Source: Oscheius onirici
Lineage: Eukaryota; Nematoda; Chromadorea; Rhabditida; Rhabditidae
Reading direction: 5' to 3'
Assembly (NCBI GenBank): GCA_932521025.1
Contig: OW051472.1
Span: 6,200,001-6,264,000, forward strand
DNA: 64,000 nt
Part shown: positions 40,746-51,833 of the stretch, piece by piece
Position numbering within the stretch: position 1 is the stretch's first letter
Layout: every line of letters begins with the position of its first letter
The notes under the pieces: model-generated
Told to the model about the DNA's origin: nothing
Seen by the model: only the letters and a program-made list of their open reading frames with translations
Databases searched by the model: none
Program-made: the position numbers and the translations under genes

Positions 40746-41372
40746 GAAACTACCGATAGACGACATATTGAACTGCTCTTGGAAACAACGTCAAACTGAA
40801 ACGCTTTTCTTCGCTAAAAGATCTTTAAATTTGCTTGAAGTAAACTTCGCTTGAATTTTCGCTTTCACTTTTAGAACGAGCTAGAGTTTCTGTCCCAACC
40901 TCGGTTTCTTCACTTTTGTTACAGCTGAACAAGGAAAACATAATGAGAGTTTATTAGCCTTTTTAAAAAATGTAAGGAGAGTTTTTTGTTGGACACTCTC
41001 TCAGTGCCGCTATCTGTCACTAGCTTCGCCAACAATTGGGCTTCACCATAGAATACAGCCGGTTCAGTTGCCGATACCCGTACTCATAGCTTTTCCGAAA
41101 CTCTTTCATGACTTCTCTTCTTTGTTTTCCCAATATACTATAGTTTGTTCCAGAAACCTTACATGGCTCTTTCTCTGCTCTGAAGCTTTGCTACGAACAT
41201 CGGAAAACATTCAATGGAACTGTGCTGAGATGACTGTCTCGACATTTTTCCGGGTGTCTTCCGGATGCGGATGTCTCGTTTGTATCGTTTGTAGCTCTAA
41301 TACACATGAAAGATTCATTCGCTCCTATTCAAATTAGTACATATAGTATTTGGTCCTTTGATAATTTTCAGA
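40746..41372. other. Intergenic region
   Basis: Between the F-box-like pseudogene and the 3' end of the glycosyltransferase gene. Only short frames on both strands. Nothing supported. Confidence 0.4.
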
Positions 41373-43757
41373 TCAATGCGGCTCCGGACAACTGTCCTTC
41401 GTCTGAGGATATTCTTCGTTCATTCGATTTTTCCACGCCCTCAATGCCTTCGAGTATCTGAAAAACCTGATCTTTCCTGCTCTAATTCTATGCTTACACT
41501 CTGGCCGCTTTTGCTAAACCATCCTTTGACAGTTTCTGAGTCGTTTTGACGCCTCTGTGATAGACAAAGTGTTTGTTCAGAACGTCAAATTGATAGCCGG
41601 CCCGGCAAAGTTCCCAACTCTGAAAACCAAAGATAAGATTCTTTGGAACACCTTACAATTTCAGCATGGTTCCTGAACTGGTACGGGAATAGGATGTCAT
41701 AGAGGGGAATGTCGTTTCTGGAGACGAAGAACGGCTCCCACTCCCAGTTTTTGTATCTGAAAACCACACCTATTATTGAAATGTTCTGATGAGCACTTTT
41801 CCGTCTCGAAGAACTTTTTACTCAACAGACCGAGACATACTCGACTTGATCACCATAATTCCTTTTATCCACTGTTAATTGCTCCCAAATCTCTGTCTGT
41901 GTTTGTCGGAAGCATCAATTGCAATCAAAACAGAGGGATTTGTGCGCACAATTAAGGGGAAAGGAGTTAGTGTAACAAGTGTAGACAAGTCATTATTGGG
42001 AGTCGAAGACTTTCTGCGTTCGGTAGTTCCCATACAGAAATGGATTTCGTAGTTCAGGCCAAGGAATATATGGGAGAATAGTAGGTAACTTTAGCGCTGT
42101 AAGAGCGTTGCAAACCTTGTACTTTTAAACTAAAGAAACTTGCCTAATGTTTTCAATGTCGATATCTTTCGTCTCATTCGAATGGAACCATTTCTTCAGA
42201 CCCGGAATGTGATGTGCCACTCCGTAGTACCTGGCATGGAACTCGACAGCTTCTCCCTTCGAGTAGATGTCCTTCAAAATGTTGATTTCCGTCGGCTCTG
42301 CGGCTTCCTTCTCAATTTCAAAGATTCTGTAGACTAGAACTCGTTTTTCGGCGAGTCTTTCAGCAGCTATTCTTCGTACTTCGAGCTCAAAGCCGGCACT
42401 GAATCGGTGGTCGTAGTCGGCCATCAGGGAATATTTCGTGGTCACAAACTGAACAAAAGTGACTGTATATGCGTTCTTTACCTTTCTAGCACTATTCCTA
42501 GCAATATTAATTGGATATTTCACAGCGTCAGCTTCCGAATAATTTCTCTTTATGCACTGAATCGGAGTATCCAACGGCGCAGCACATTTCGGACTCCATT
42601 CAACGGAAAACATGAAATGTACTCGAAGAAGCGCAGCTACCTCCGGATGAGCGGAGAGGATCTCTTTGACCTTAAAAAGATGAACTGATCTGGACTGTAT
42701 AGTATTGCCACACCAGGAAGTCTCGTTCCAAATTTTATTTGAATAGGTGTCTCGATGCGGCGCAGAAGCGTTCGCGGCAAACGTTGTGTTTGTAGAAATA
42801 GCAGAAAAACTCTGATTTTGCGCAGATTCAAAAGATCAGAACACATCATCTAGCGGTAGAGTTTGGCGCCAAAATAAAATCCCTAGAACTTAAAAAAAAA
42901 TCATTATCAGATTCTTGAGACACCGATTCACCCAGAATTTAGTTTTCAATTTCAAGATTGAAGACAAAATATTAATTTTTTTTGGCGAGCTGTCCAAGGC
43001 CCCGTCACGAAATTATCTGTCCATCGTTCCTTGAGCTGCTGTCTTGAATGACTGTGCTCTGTTATCAGACCACGACTGTTCTCGGACATAAACAATTCCG
43101 GTAATCAAATTTGTTCCAGGCTAGAAAAACCTATGTGACCTTTAACCACCGTTTTTCTATCCTACTAATCTTTTGAATGGTTTCAAATTTAGCGCTTGCT
43201 CTATGTGTGCTCAGCTCAGTAACAAGCTGGCACTTTTTCTAGTCGCCTGTAATTTGAAACTGATGTATGGCGGGGATTTTCCCGAAACAAAAAACCGTTC
43301 AATGGAGTCAAACAAAGAAATTTCCCAGACAAAGTTTACCTTCTGATAGGAACAGCCATAGTCGTACTTCTCTTTCAGAACAAGAACCAACGACACTGGT
43401 GCCTGCCAGTTTCTCACCTAAATTAACTGAATACTCATCGAATCAGCACTCATACCTGGTCGACTATCCTCTCGTTGAAATAGTTGGCATCTACGTGCAT
43501 AACAAGTGTAATTCTGTCTTCGTTTTCAGTAGCATTTGGAGCAAAGAGGTTTGGATGGAGACAGTAATCATGGTACAGAACATAACCATCGCCGGGTCTG
43601 AAGAAAGTTCTCTGTCACGGTCAGTCTCGGTAACTCACCCAAATTGTCCTTCTCCTATCCGGTAGTACACCACGAGACAGGTGAAGGAGCACACTATCAC
43701 TCCGAGAAGACGTCGGACTTTGAGTAAAATAAAAGTGAAAAGATCTACGAAGCTCAT
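41373..43757 (-). CDS. GT49-family glycosyltransferase (B4GAT1/LARGE-like)
   Basis: Eight exons join to 379 aa: 43757-43639, 43597-43456, 43417-43340, 42670-42482, 42448-42144, 41756-41657, 41619-41498 and 41457-41373. An N-terminal signal-anchor (LGVIVCSFTCLVVYY, after basic LKVRR) implies a type II Golgi enzyme. Family features follow: ITLVMHVDANYFNERIVDQ, NWQAPVSLVLVLKEKYDYG, KYPINIARNSARKF, SLMADYDHRFS (DxD-like D-Y-D), EKRVLVYRIFEIE, EAVEFHARYYG...HIPGLKKWF, YKNWEWEPFFVSRNDIPLYD, CRAGYQFDVLNKHFVYHRG and a final RAWKNRMNEEYPQ...C. GT49 enzymes make glucuronyl or xylosyl/glucuronyl links, as in matriglycan synthesis; nematodes have several (BGNT-1 type). The intron after 42144 has a GC donor forced by frame. 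The intron 42449-42481 is only 33 nt. One intron holds a dispersed repeat. Confidence 0.88.
41865..42117 (-). repeat. Dispersed intronic repeat, copy 1
   Basis: Read on the minus strand this segment (starting AAGGTTTGCAACGCTCTTAC) matches plus-strand 57964-58263 over most of its length, including TTGTTACACTAACTCCTTTC and AATTGTGCGCACAAAT. It lies in the GT49 gene's intron. Non-coding. Confidence 0.8.
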
Positions 43758-45101
43758 TTGATCAGAGACTGTCTATTTTGAGAGCGAGGGCTGTTAATGA
43801 TCGAGAGATCCAAGTTTCCCCGGCTAGCAGCTAAATATACAGAACAATTGGCACAAAAATGGACAACGGAGGACGTGGAAATATGGAGAATGAACGCTGC
43901 ACTGGGGCTAACCTTTTTTATCTGTGTGACGCTAGTGGAATGCTGGGAAGTCATTGAATCACTGCCTCTATCGCCCTAACTCAATACCAAAGTTTTCGAG
44001 ACAAGTCTCCTGTCTCTGGAGGCCTATTGAAGATGATAGAAGAGGTCAAGAGTTTCATTCTCTCTGGTTAACTGTTCATTTGGGTCTTAAAGAGGTTCGC
44101 TTTACCAAGACAACATCGGAGAAGTCGAGAAGTCTTGGAGTGAGACCGTATCGAGTTCAGAAGACGAAATCATTACGATCGCTTTTCCCAATTATGATTG
44201 CTAGACCTGGATCTTTTGAAGGAGCATGTTTATCACAGAATGACCCTGCCTCTGGCTCTTTGCTTACCAAAGCCTTGACTCAAACCCAAGGAAGTCGCAA
44301 CTTCTGGGTGAATCAGTTCCCTGTCCTCACTATTGCCACCCTCTCATCCCCGTCTGCCCTTTTCGAATAAAAAGGCAAATCGTTTCTCACCTATCGAGTG
44401 CAGCTTATCCTCTAATCTATCGCCATTCGGATTTCCTCTCACTCCCTGCCTCCTCTGCTCCTCCTCCTCTTCTAAAGAGTGAGTGAGACTTCACTCCTCG
44501 CGTACTCTTCCCCATTTCTGTTCTCGTAATTCTGAATCACAAGACTGATAATTAAGTGACTCTCTCTGTTTCCCAAAGTTCACCTGTCTCATCTCGCCAA
44601 TCGCATGACACCTAGCTCGTCGCTGGTTCACATCTCAAACTGATACACTGCCTCTTCAGTTTTATTTTTATGGTGCTGTTTGCCTCAAACCATTTGCTTC
44701 CAATTTGTTAAGCAGAAGAAGTCCCGAAGCGGTCCCAGAAAGATTACTCAGAGAACGGCCCTGTTTCAACTGCTCTTGTCCTTTCCTCTCCTCCTCCATG
44801 CCCGTCATCACCAGATTACCCTAACCGTTCACTACCCACCAAAAACTATCTTTTTCTTTCGTGTCGTCAGAGTTGACGCCAATTATGACAAACTCTTCTT
44901 CTCCTTCCCTCCCCCCCACCCCCCCCCCCCCCCCCCCAAACATTCATTGGGCTTTTCACTTCCGACGAGGAAGGGATATAATATCCTCTTCTCCGTATTT
45001 AGAACTCATCCAACTGAGCAAATATTGTGCATTTTCAAAGAAATTATTGTTTACCCCTTCAAGCCCTCTAGTCATTCTTCGTATTTTCAGAGAGAGACCA
45101 A
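43758..45101. other. Intergenic, divergent promoters
   Basis: Between the glycosyltransferase (minus) and the basic Ser-rich protein gene (plus). Contains pyrimidine-rich sequence and a long, almost pure poly-C tract at about 44911-44938. The plus frame 44680-45117 crosses this tract and looks spurious. GTATTTTCAG at 45081-45090 is the likely trans-splice acceptor of the next gene. Confidence 0.45.
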
Positions 45102-46927
45102 ATGGAGGATACGGTAGTTGCTCCACACCGCGGTTTCTCCAACAAGGCCCGAGAGGTTCTGATCGGCGACGATGACCAGAATCTTCATTGTGAGTTTCTT
45201 CTGTTATTTTCGGAATTCGGGATTGACCTTCGACGTAGGCTCTGCCGGCTGCCAGGCAACACATCCTCTCTCGGCATGACGGAGATGCTCGTCTCATGAG
45301 ACGCGAGACTGGCTGGGGGATGAATTGAGCGAAGATAACAGAAAAAGAGGGATTCTTGGGATCTATTAGTATTTCAGGATTGTTAGTACAGCAGATTAGT
45401 CAGTCGAATAAAGTGCAAGTTTTTTGGTACTGAAATGATCTTCTGGTCTTCAGCTGAGTGTTACAAGGAAAAGGCTCGAAAAGATACATAGTTTTCCTGG
45501 TAAAATGATTTTTTGGCAGCCCAGATATGTACACCTCATGAGAAAGGGAATTTTGGGTTACTGTAGTATTCTTTTTTGAACAGACTGGCTAACTCTCCGT
45601 TGTTTCCAGCCATGCCAGTCAAGTCCTCTAGCGACTTTGATATTCGCCGAAAGCTAAAAAATATCAAACTACGAAGGAACAGCGGCACAAACGACACCAC
45701 ACCAAAATCGCCGCAATCCTCTTCCTCTATGGATCGTGATCAGCCGCGTAAGCTATAACCCCTCCCAAAATCTAGTCGACATTTTCAGCACAATTCGATT
45801 CGATTGGTGAAGCACCTATCGTCAAGCATCACAAGAAACTAGGCCAAATTGGAAAGACGCGCTCGTGCATGGAGTTCAAGAATGTCGACAAGAGACTGAT
45901 GAGGACCTATCAGGAGGACAACATCATAAAAATGCCCAGTATCGGCTCGGATATGGACAGCATCATCGCGACGAGAAGCGACTTCAATGGGTCCATGGAT
46001 AGCATTGCAAAGGTATGTTGGAATCTGTTGGTCTGACACGATCAAACGCCATTACATAAAGACCGAGCTGCCTTGTCGCTCGCCCTATCCCTCTAGGTAA
46101 ACTCAAATCGTTACCAAGGCTGTTCGCGGTACTGTTTATTCTCATTAGACGGTCTAGATCTGTCCGCAGTCGTGGACGAAGATGGCCTTGCTGGGCTTTC
46201 CGTTGTCGGTGCCAAAGTCCTGAACGAGTTGCTTCAGCTGACAGAGACCCTTCTTGACGTGTCCGATTAGTTCGCCCTCGTGGATTGTTTGCTTCCGGGT
46301 GGTGATATAGAAGATAGAGCTGAAGAGGTGGACATCATCCACTCGGGACAGCATGATGACTGATCCAGCGGCGACTTCCTGAGGCTTCTGGCTCAGTTTG
46401 GTCATACTGACTGTTCCCGTCTCGTTGGCAGCCCATCCGTTCCTCTGACCGCCGATCTCTTCACCAAAGACGACCCATCCATGCAGCTTGTCCAGCGTCT
46501 CGACTGGCGATCTCTTGTAGCTCAGCTGGTTGTCCGTGCAGAGACGCACAAAGTTCTTGACCAGTGGATCCTCGTGGAGCGTCTTGACCATCTGGATCTC
46601 GAGATTGACCGAGGGGACGCCAGTAGCGAAGCCGACTTCCAGGTAGACAAGAGGCTGCAGCTGACAGTAGGGACGACGAGGGGAGAGTATCTCGTTGAGC
46701 ACATTCAGGACAGTAGAAGCCATGGCCTGTAGCTTGTGTGGAACTGAGAAACTTTGCAAAACTTTCGAAAATTTGAACTTTTTAAAGACAAATTATATGC
46801 TTTGTATTACAAAAACATAAATAAATTCAATGCAATTAGAAAACTTTTTCAGGCTGCTATTTACGCTGTCTCGGACGAGCAAAAGAAGAAAGATGTGAAG
46901 AAGTGGCTCATGGAAAAGACCGACTAA
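45102..46927 (+). CDS. Basic Ser-rich protein of unknown function
   Basis: Exons 45102-45189, 45610-45747, 45789-46012 and 46853-46927 give 174 aa in frame. The start lies 11 nt after a GTATTTTCAG acceptor. The product is hydrophilic and charged: HRGFSNKAREVLIGDDDQNL, DFDIRRKLKNIKLRRNS, a Ser/Pro-rich stretch, GKTRSCMEFKNVDKRLMRTY, SIGSDMDSIIATRSDFNGSM and a C-terminal YAVSDEQKKKDVKKWLMEK. There is no signal peptide or membrane segment. The basic/Ser pattern suggests a cytosolic phospho-regulated or adaptor protein, but I do not recognise the family. Its 840-nt last intron hosts another gene on the opposite strand, and its stop is 8 bp from that of the collagen gene. Confidence 0.75.
46154..46723 (-). 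CDS. Intronless gene nested in the last intron of the preceding gene
   Basis: Uninterrupted frame of 189 aa. The ATG at 46723 is 18 nt after a TTTCTCAG on the minus strand, a possible trans-splice acceptor. The composition is that of a folded soluble protein: MASTVLNVLNEILSPRRPYC, LVYLEVGFATGVPSVNLEI, LDKLHGWVVFGEEIGGQRNG, AAGSVIMLSRVDDVHLFSS, FYITTRKQTIHEGELIGHV and ending KAIFVHDCGQI. Codon use is GC-rich at third positions (many CTC, GTC, GAG), unlike the flanking intron. No family is recognised. Lack of introns in an intron-dense genome suggests a retrocopy or a recent gene. Confidence 0.7.
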   Translation of the reverse strand: MASTVLNVLNEILSPRRPYCQLQPLVYLEVGFATGVPSVNLEIQMVKTLHEDPLVKNFVRLCTDNQLSYKRSPVETLDKLHGWVVFGEEIGGQRNGWAANETGTVSMTKLSQKPQEVAAGSVIMLSRVDDVHLFSSIFYITTRKQTIHEGELIGHVKKGLCQLKQLVQDFGTDNGKPSKAIFVHDCGQI

Positions 46928-46934
46928 ACTACTT

Positions 46935-48590
46935 TTATTGCTTGTACTTTTTCAAAGCCAGCATCTTCTTGATCATTTTTTTCCGAAGACGTCTCTCATA
47001 ATCCGATGGACTGTTGGTCTTGCTGACTCTGTGTCTTTTATCATTAAATGTTCAAACCCGCGACTTACGATGCGGGCGGAGCCGAATACTCGTTCATTTT
47101 AGCCTTTCCATGAGCTGGGAAAGGGTCGGCCAGAATGTTCTGAACTCCGCAATCCGAAGGACAGTAAGAGGCCGGCATGCCAGGGTCTCCAGGAGGCCCG
47201 TATGGCCCTTCCATTCCGTAAGCACCGGCTTTTCCGATAGCTCCAATAGCTCCAATTGTTCCACTTAAACCAGGAGTTCCGGGACTATTAGATGATTTTC
47301 CTGAAAGAAGAGGACGTCAGATGGGAAGAGGTTGCAGAAATAGACCACACAAGTGGTACAATCAGAGCGAGAGTAGCAATCAAGGAATCTTTCTGTGGAT
47401 TTTCAGATTGCAGGGGAAATGGTGGAAGAAATTTCCAGCTAAACTTCGAAACTTCGAGTAACAATCTCAAATTGTAAATACATGAATTCTCAAACTTTGT
47501 GATGTTCAGAAAAGCAGTTTTTTCCCGATTTTTCTTTAGTTTTTGACAAAATATTCTACGAATTTGCTATGTTCTACAAAGCTGTAGATCTCGTCAAACT
47601 TTGCTGACCATAACAAAGCTGGAAAATGCGTGCGTGAACTAGAAAACTGAGAACTGAGTCCAAAGTTGGATAGGCAAAATGTGCTTACCTGGAGGTCCTG
47701 GTCGACCTTTCATTCCTTCCGGTCCTGCCGGTCCGATTGGGCCCTTCACTCCCATTCCAGAAATCGACATGTCTCCATCGATTCCTTTTGCTCCAACTGG
47801 ACCCTGTCGTCCGGCCGGCCCAACTATTCCCGGTATTCCAGCAGGTCCACCCATTCCGAAGGATGCATCAGGACCGGGCTACAAAATATGATGAGAAAGA
47901 AGACCTTTAAAGTCCGACCTCCCCGCGATATCCAGCAGTTCCTGTTAGTCCTCTTTCGCCTTGAGGTCCTCTTGGACCTGGAGGACCGGCCGGACAGACA
48001 ACACATGGCATGTCCTGTTCAGTCTCGAGCTGGACGTCGTAGCCATCGTCGCCTGCTCTTCCAGGCTTCCCAGCTTCACCCTGGTTCCCGTCAGGTCCGA
48101 TTTGACCAGGCGGTCCTCCTACTCCCATGGGACAAGCCAGAGTGAAGCAACCCTTGCAGAACCCTCCTCCATTCAGCCAATCAGATCTTCTGTTACGAGA
48201 GAAAAAGTTGATAGCTCCAATTGGGACGCCTTCTCTGAGCTGAAGAATCTTCGCCCAAAGTTCGTCGGAAGATTTCTGAAATTAGGTTGCTAATGAAGAA
48301 AAGGATAGAGTGGCCGCAGCCACAATATTCAGACTGAGAGCCTAATAGCAGGCACACTCGCTTAGAAGAGTTTGGTTAAGGCACATTTCTTTGGCGAACC
48401 CTGGCGAATACATATTGAAGAACCTCTGGTTATCACGACTTACTCTAAACTTCGCTGATCTCTCCACAGCAAGGTCCCTTTCCAAATCGGCAAAATCATA
48501 GATGGTCGGCAGTGATAAAACCAAGAACAACACTGAGACAATAGAGATGAAAATGGAAGTCTCGGCCAGACGCTGATATCCCGAGGACAT
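46935..48590 (-). CDS. Nematode cuticle collagen
   Basis: Exons 48590-48444, 48275-47919, 47878-47689, 47300-47069 and 47034-46935 give 341 aa. The N-terminus has the conserved collagen NTD: a membrane-anchor stretch (ISIVSVLFLVLSLPTIYDF) followed by DLERDLAVERSAKFR. A short Arg-rich region (FFSRNRRSDW) may hold the furin-like processing site. Interrupted Gly-X-Y blocks run from about residue 110 to 300 (GPPGQIGPDGNQGEAGKPG, GPAGRQGPVGAKGIDG, GPPGDPGMP). Cysteines cluster before, between and after the blocks (CKGCFTLAC, CVVC, CPSDC), as in the cuticle collagen family. The C-terminal tail is long and very basic (RRLRKKMIKKMLALKKYK), which is less usual. Expected role: secreted trimer in epidermal cuticle. 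Confidence 0.93.
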
Positions 48591-49026
48591 CTTTCTTCTT
48601 CGCTCGAGAGTAAAATCCGCAAAGTTTTATGTCTCGATTAGGGTCAAGGCATTTTTTTCCAGGATAGTAGGACAAGTGAAACTCAACTTTCACGCGCCCG
48701 ACTTTGCTACTTGTCGAAGGTCAACCCGATTGAAGTTTATTCTCTCTGGAAGGAAATCTAACAATCTGTGATATTGTGGTCAAAATAAGGGTTTGGGGGA
48801 GGAGAGGTAGTAACCGTAGATCAGGGACCCGTATCTAAAAGTGGAAAACATACAAAACGAACAAATCATCGGGCAGCTTCTGAGCTTTTTTGTCTACCTC
48901 TTGAGGAAAACAACTACATCTGTGAGTAAACTAGGGTAGCAACAACTAGCAGAATCTAGACGATATGGAAAAATTTGTATATAATATTTGTTTCTTGAGG
49001 TGGTAATGAACCCGTTCTCGATATTT
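48591..49026. other. Short spacer
   Basis: Upstream of the collagen gene and downstream of the kinase gene, both on the minus strand. Contains the collagen promoter. No gene seen. Confidence 0.45.
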
Positions 49027-51799
49027 TCAGGCAAAGCCTCCTTCTCCATAGCCATAACCGAAGACATTTGATGGGTTTTCGCCAGCTGGACGAAGAGGCT
49101 CGTGACCGTAAGGAAGAGTCCATCTGAAACTCAATTTCTCGCCGTCGCTTTGTCTCAAACCTGTACAAGCAATCATACGAATATTTGTCGTTGGGACAGC
49201 TTTCTCGTCTCGTGATCCATTCAAATGTGCTCTGTTTGACCCGATCCAGAGCAGCTTCACGTGTCTAATTCGCGTTGCTTGTTTCAGTGGTCAACTCACA
49301 TTTTGTTCCGTCACACTGGTCTCATGCTTCGCACTCTTCTTTCGTCCCTGACTCTCGTGATAAGAGTACTTGGCCAAATGATCAGACAAGGGAGTTGCTC
49401 TGTTCGGTCTCTTCTCTGAGCTTTCCAGATTCTTCATTAGGATGATTCGAAGAAATTCGTAGTTGGGCTCATCGTTGTATCCTAATTCGACAACATAGTT
49501 CATCCAGTCAGCCATTTCTGGGCATTTCGTCGTCCAGTTGGTCGATTTCTTCAACTCGAGCATGTTCCGGTAGATGACGTCTTTTGACTGGTTCTTGGCC
49601 TGTTCCGGCTTCCAAGGAAGCTCTCCATTGATGAATTCGATCAGAATGTAGCCGATGGATTCGAGGTCGTCGCGACGAGAAAGTTGAAGGCCCTGAAACG
49701 GGAGATTTTCAATTTTCCAAAGAGAAAACAAACCTTATGACTGTTCATACTTGCATATTTAGCTGTTCCTACCAACGACTTGTCCTTTCTGTATGTAGCC
49801 TGATTGTTATCGCTGCTCCTCAGCCTAAAATTTCTAAATTAATAGTACAGAAAAAACTTACTTCCTGCTAAGACCGAAGTCAATCAGGAACACGGTGTTT
49901 TCGAGCTGTCCGAGTCCCATGACAAAATTGTCCGGCTTCACGTCTCTGTGAACGAAACCAGCATGGTGTAGACGCTCAATACGGTCGAGCATCTGGTTTC
50001 CAAGACGAAAAATGGTCTCTTGGCTGAATTCTTTCATTGCGAAAGCAAAGAGATTGTCCAAAGAGGGTCCAAGCAGTTGCATGATTAAGATCCTAAGAAG
50101 ATTATTTTAAAGGTCTGTGGATGCGGAAGAGAACCTGTATTTGTACTGTCTTCCCATCCAGAAGATCCGAGCAAATCCTTCGCTCTGCGTCCCACAAACA
50201 ATTCCGTTCATCTCGGAGGCGGAACAAGCCTATAACTTTTACCTCTGTTGTTAAAAAAAAGACCCTTACCTTATAAACATCGTACTCGTACTTGAGGTTA
50301 GAGCGAGTCTCGCTGTACTCTTCGAATTTGATCGCTACACGTCCTCTTTGTGGATCAAATTGGTCAACGGCCGCGAAAACTGTTCCACAACTTCCGCGGT
50401 TGATTTTAAAATACGTTTGAAATCTGGAAGAATCTTTTTCATATCAAGTAGGGCGCGGAACTATCCAACAAATTCCAGTAAATCACCAACCTTTCATTAA
50501 TGACTAAATCCATTTTTGCCGCAATCTTTTGCTCGAGTTTCATTGCATCGACGGCGTTGCTCCAATTGTCTCCCGGCTTATTGTTTGCTGACGGCTCATT
50601 CTACAGATTGTAAAAAATGTAACAATTAAAAATACCGGAAAAGGCAGCGACATGAGAGGTTTGACTTGAGGAGGAGGTGCCGAATACATTACTTGCGGAT
50701 ACACTTCAGGAGTGTTTCCATCATCGTACTGGTAGTAGATCATTCCTTGATATGGATAGCCGTAAGAGCCGCTCGGACCGGGCATCATGCTGGGAGGAGG
50801 AGACATGTACTGTGGAGGAATCTGCAAAACGATTGGGTAAAATTGAAAACTTTTCCAGAATCATTCGATCAGTTACAGACCTGTTTCTTTTCCGCAATAT
50901 GCAGTCTATAATACCGTCCAACTTACATTCATATAATACGAGTTGAAGTAAGGCGGAGGAATAGCGGTGAATTGAGAAGCTGGAATGAGTCCGTAGGGTG
51001 TCTGGATAAAAGGGCCGGGTACCGGGTACGAAGGGACAAAATTCTAAACATTTCACTCTTTATGTCTCTCTGTTGAACTCACAACTGGCTGGTATTGAAA
51101 CTGTCCGACTTGCAGAAAGTATTGGGCAGCTTGCTGTGGCTCCATCTCCTGGTCCTGACTCTTGGGTTCTTCCTCAAAATTCAAAGATACACTCTCAGTG
51201 GCGCCAAAGTCATCCGTCTCGTCCTATGCCAACGTTTTAAAGAAAAGATCGAATAAAAGTACCTCAGCAGTCGGAGGATCGATCGGTTCCAACGAATTTG
51301 GGCTGACTGCGATCTCGTCGCCATTTTTGAAGAGTCCAGCCCAGCTCTTTCCAGTTCCCTGTGTCTTGGTGTCGTCTGTCTCATAATCTGACGTCTTGGA
51401 TCGGGGCGAAGTCTCGATGTTCAACTGGGCCAGTACTGGAGTCAGATTCTCCAGATCGTTTGCCTTCTTGATACAGCCGTTACCCGTCTCACAATGATCC
51501 TTCTCCTTTGCTGGAGGACTCGCGCGGCTCTTGGCTACATTACCCGTTTGCACTGCTCCAATTGGAGGATACTCGTCCTGAAATCAAGATTTTTTTATTA
51601 GAAGGTCTTTGGTTCGTCAAATATGCACTCTAGAGAGAGGTCTTACATTATTGGCCACCGATGTGCTCTGAGCAATCGCTGGTGATGTCTGCACAGAACT
51701 GGGAGACGACTTTTGACTACTGATGCCGTTTCCGTTGCTCTGTGTATTTCGACCAGCTATCGAAGCGTACGACACTCGGTTGTGGTTGGACTGGGACAT
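49027..51799 (-). CDS. CK1-type (worm-expanded) protein kinase with long N-terminal region
   Basis: Thirteen exons: 51799-51647, 51577-51263, 51223-51083, 51043-50927, 50821-50636, 50600-50491, 50423-50270, 50229-50135, 50092-49862, 49824-49734, 49692-49300, 49231-49161 and 49123-49027, about 717 aa. Residues 1 to about 340 are low-complexity: Ser/Asn-rich (RVSYASIAGRN), a KSWAGLFKNGDE motif, then Pro/Tyr-rich (PPQYMSPPPSMMPGPSGSYG). The kinase domain follows, with a glycine loop INRGSCGTVFAA, lysine in RVAIKFEEY, HRDVKPDNF, DFGLSRK and a CK1-like SRRDDLESIGYILIEF. The tail has two cysteines and ends GYGYGEGGFA. CK1/TTBK-like kinases are greatly expanded in nematodes, many sperm-associated, but those are usually short. 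The trans-splice acceptor CTCTTTTCAG lies 35 nt before the ATG. Confidence 0.85.
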
Positions 51800-51833
51800 G
51801 ACCTCTGTCTCCCGCTGAAGGCTCCTAGAGCAT

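Noticed and set aside
44680-45117. 145-codon plus frame upstream of the basic Ser-rich gene
   Set aside because: It crosses a long poly-C tract, has no domain and sits in a promoter region.
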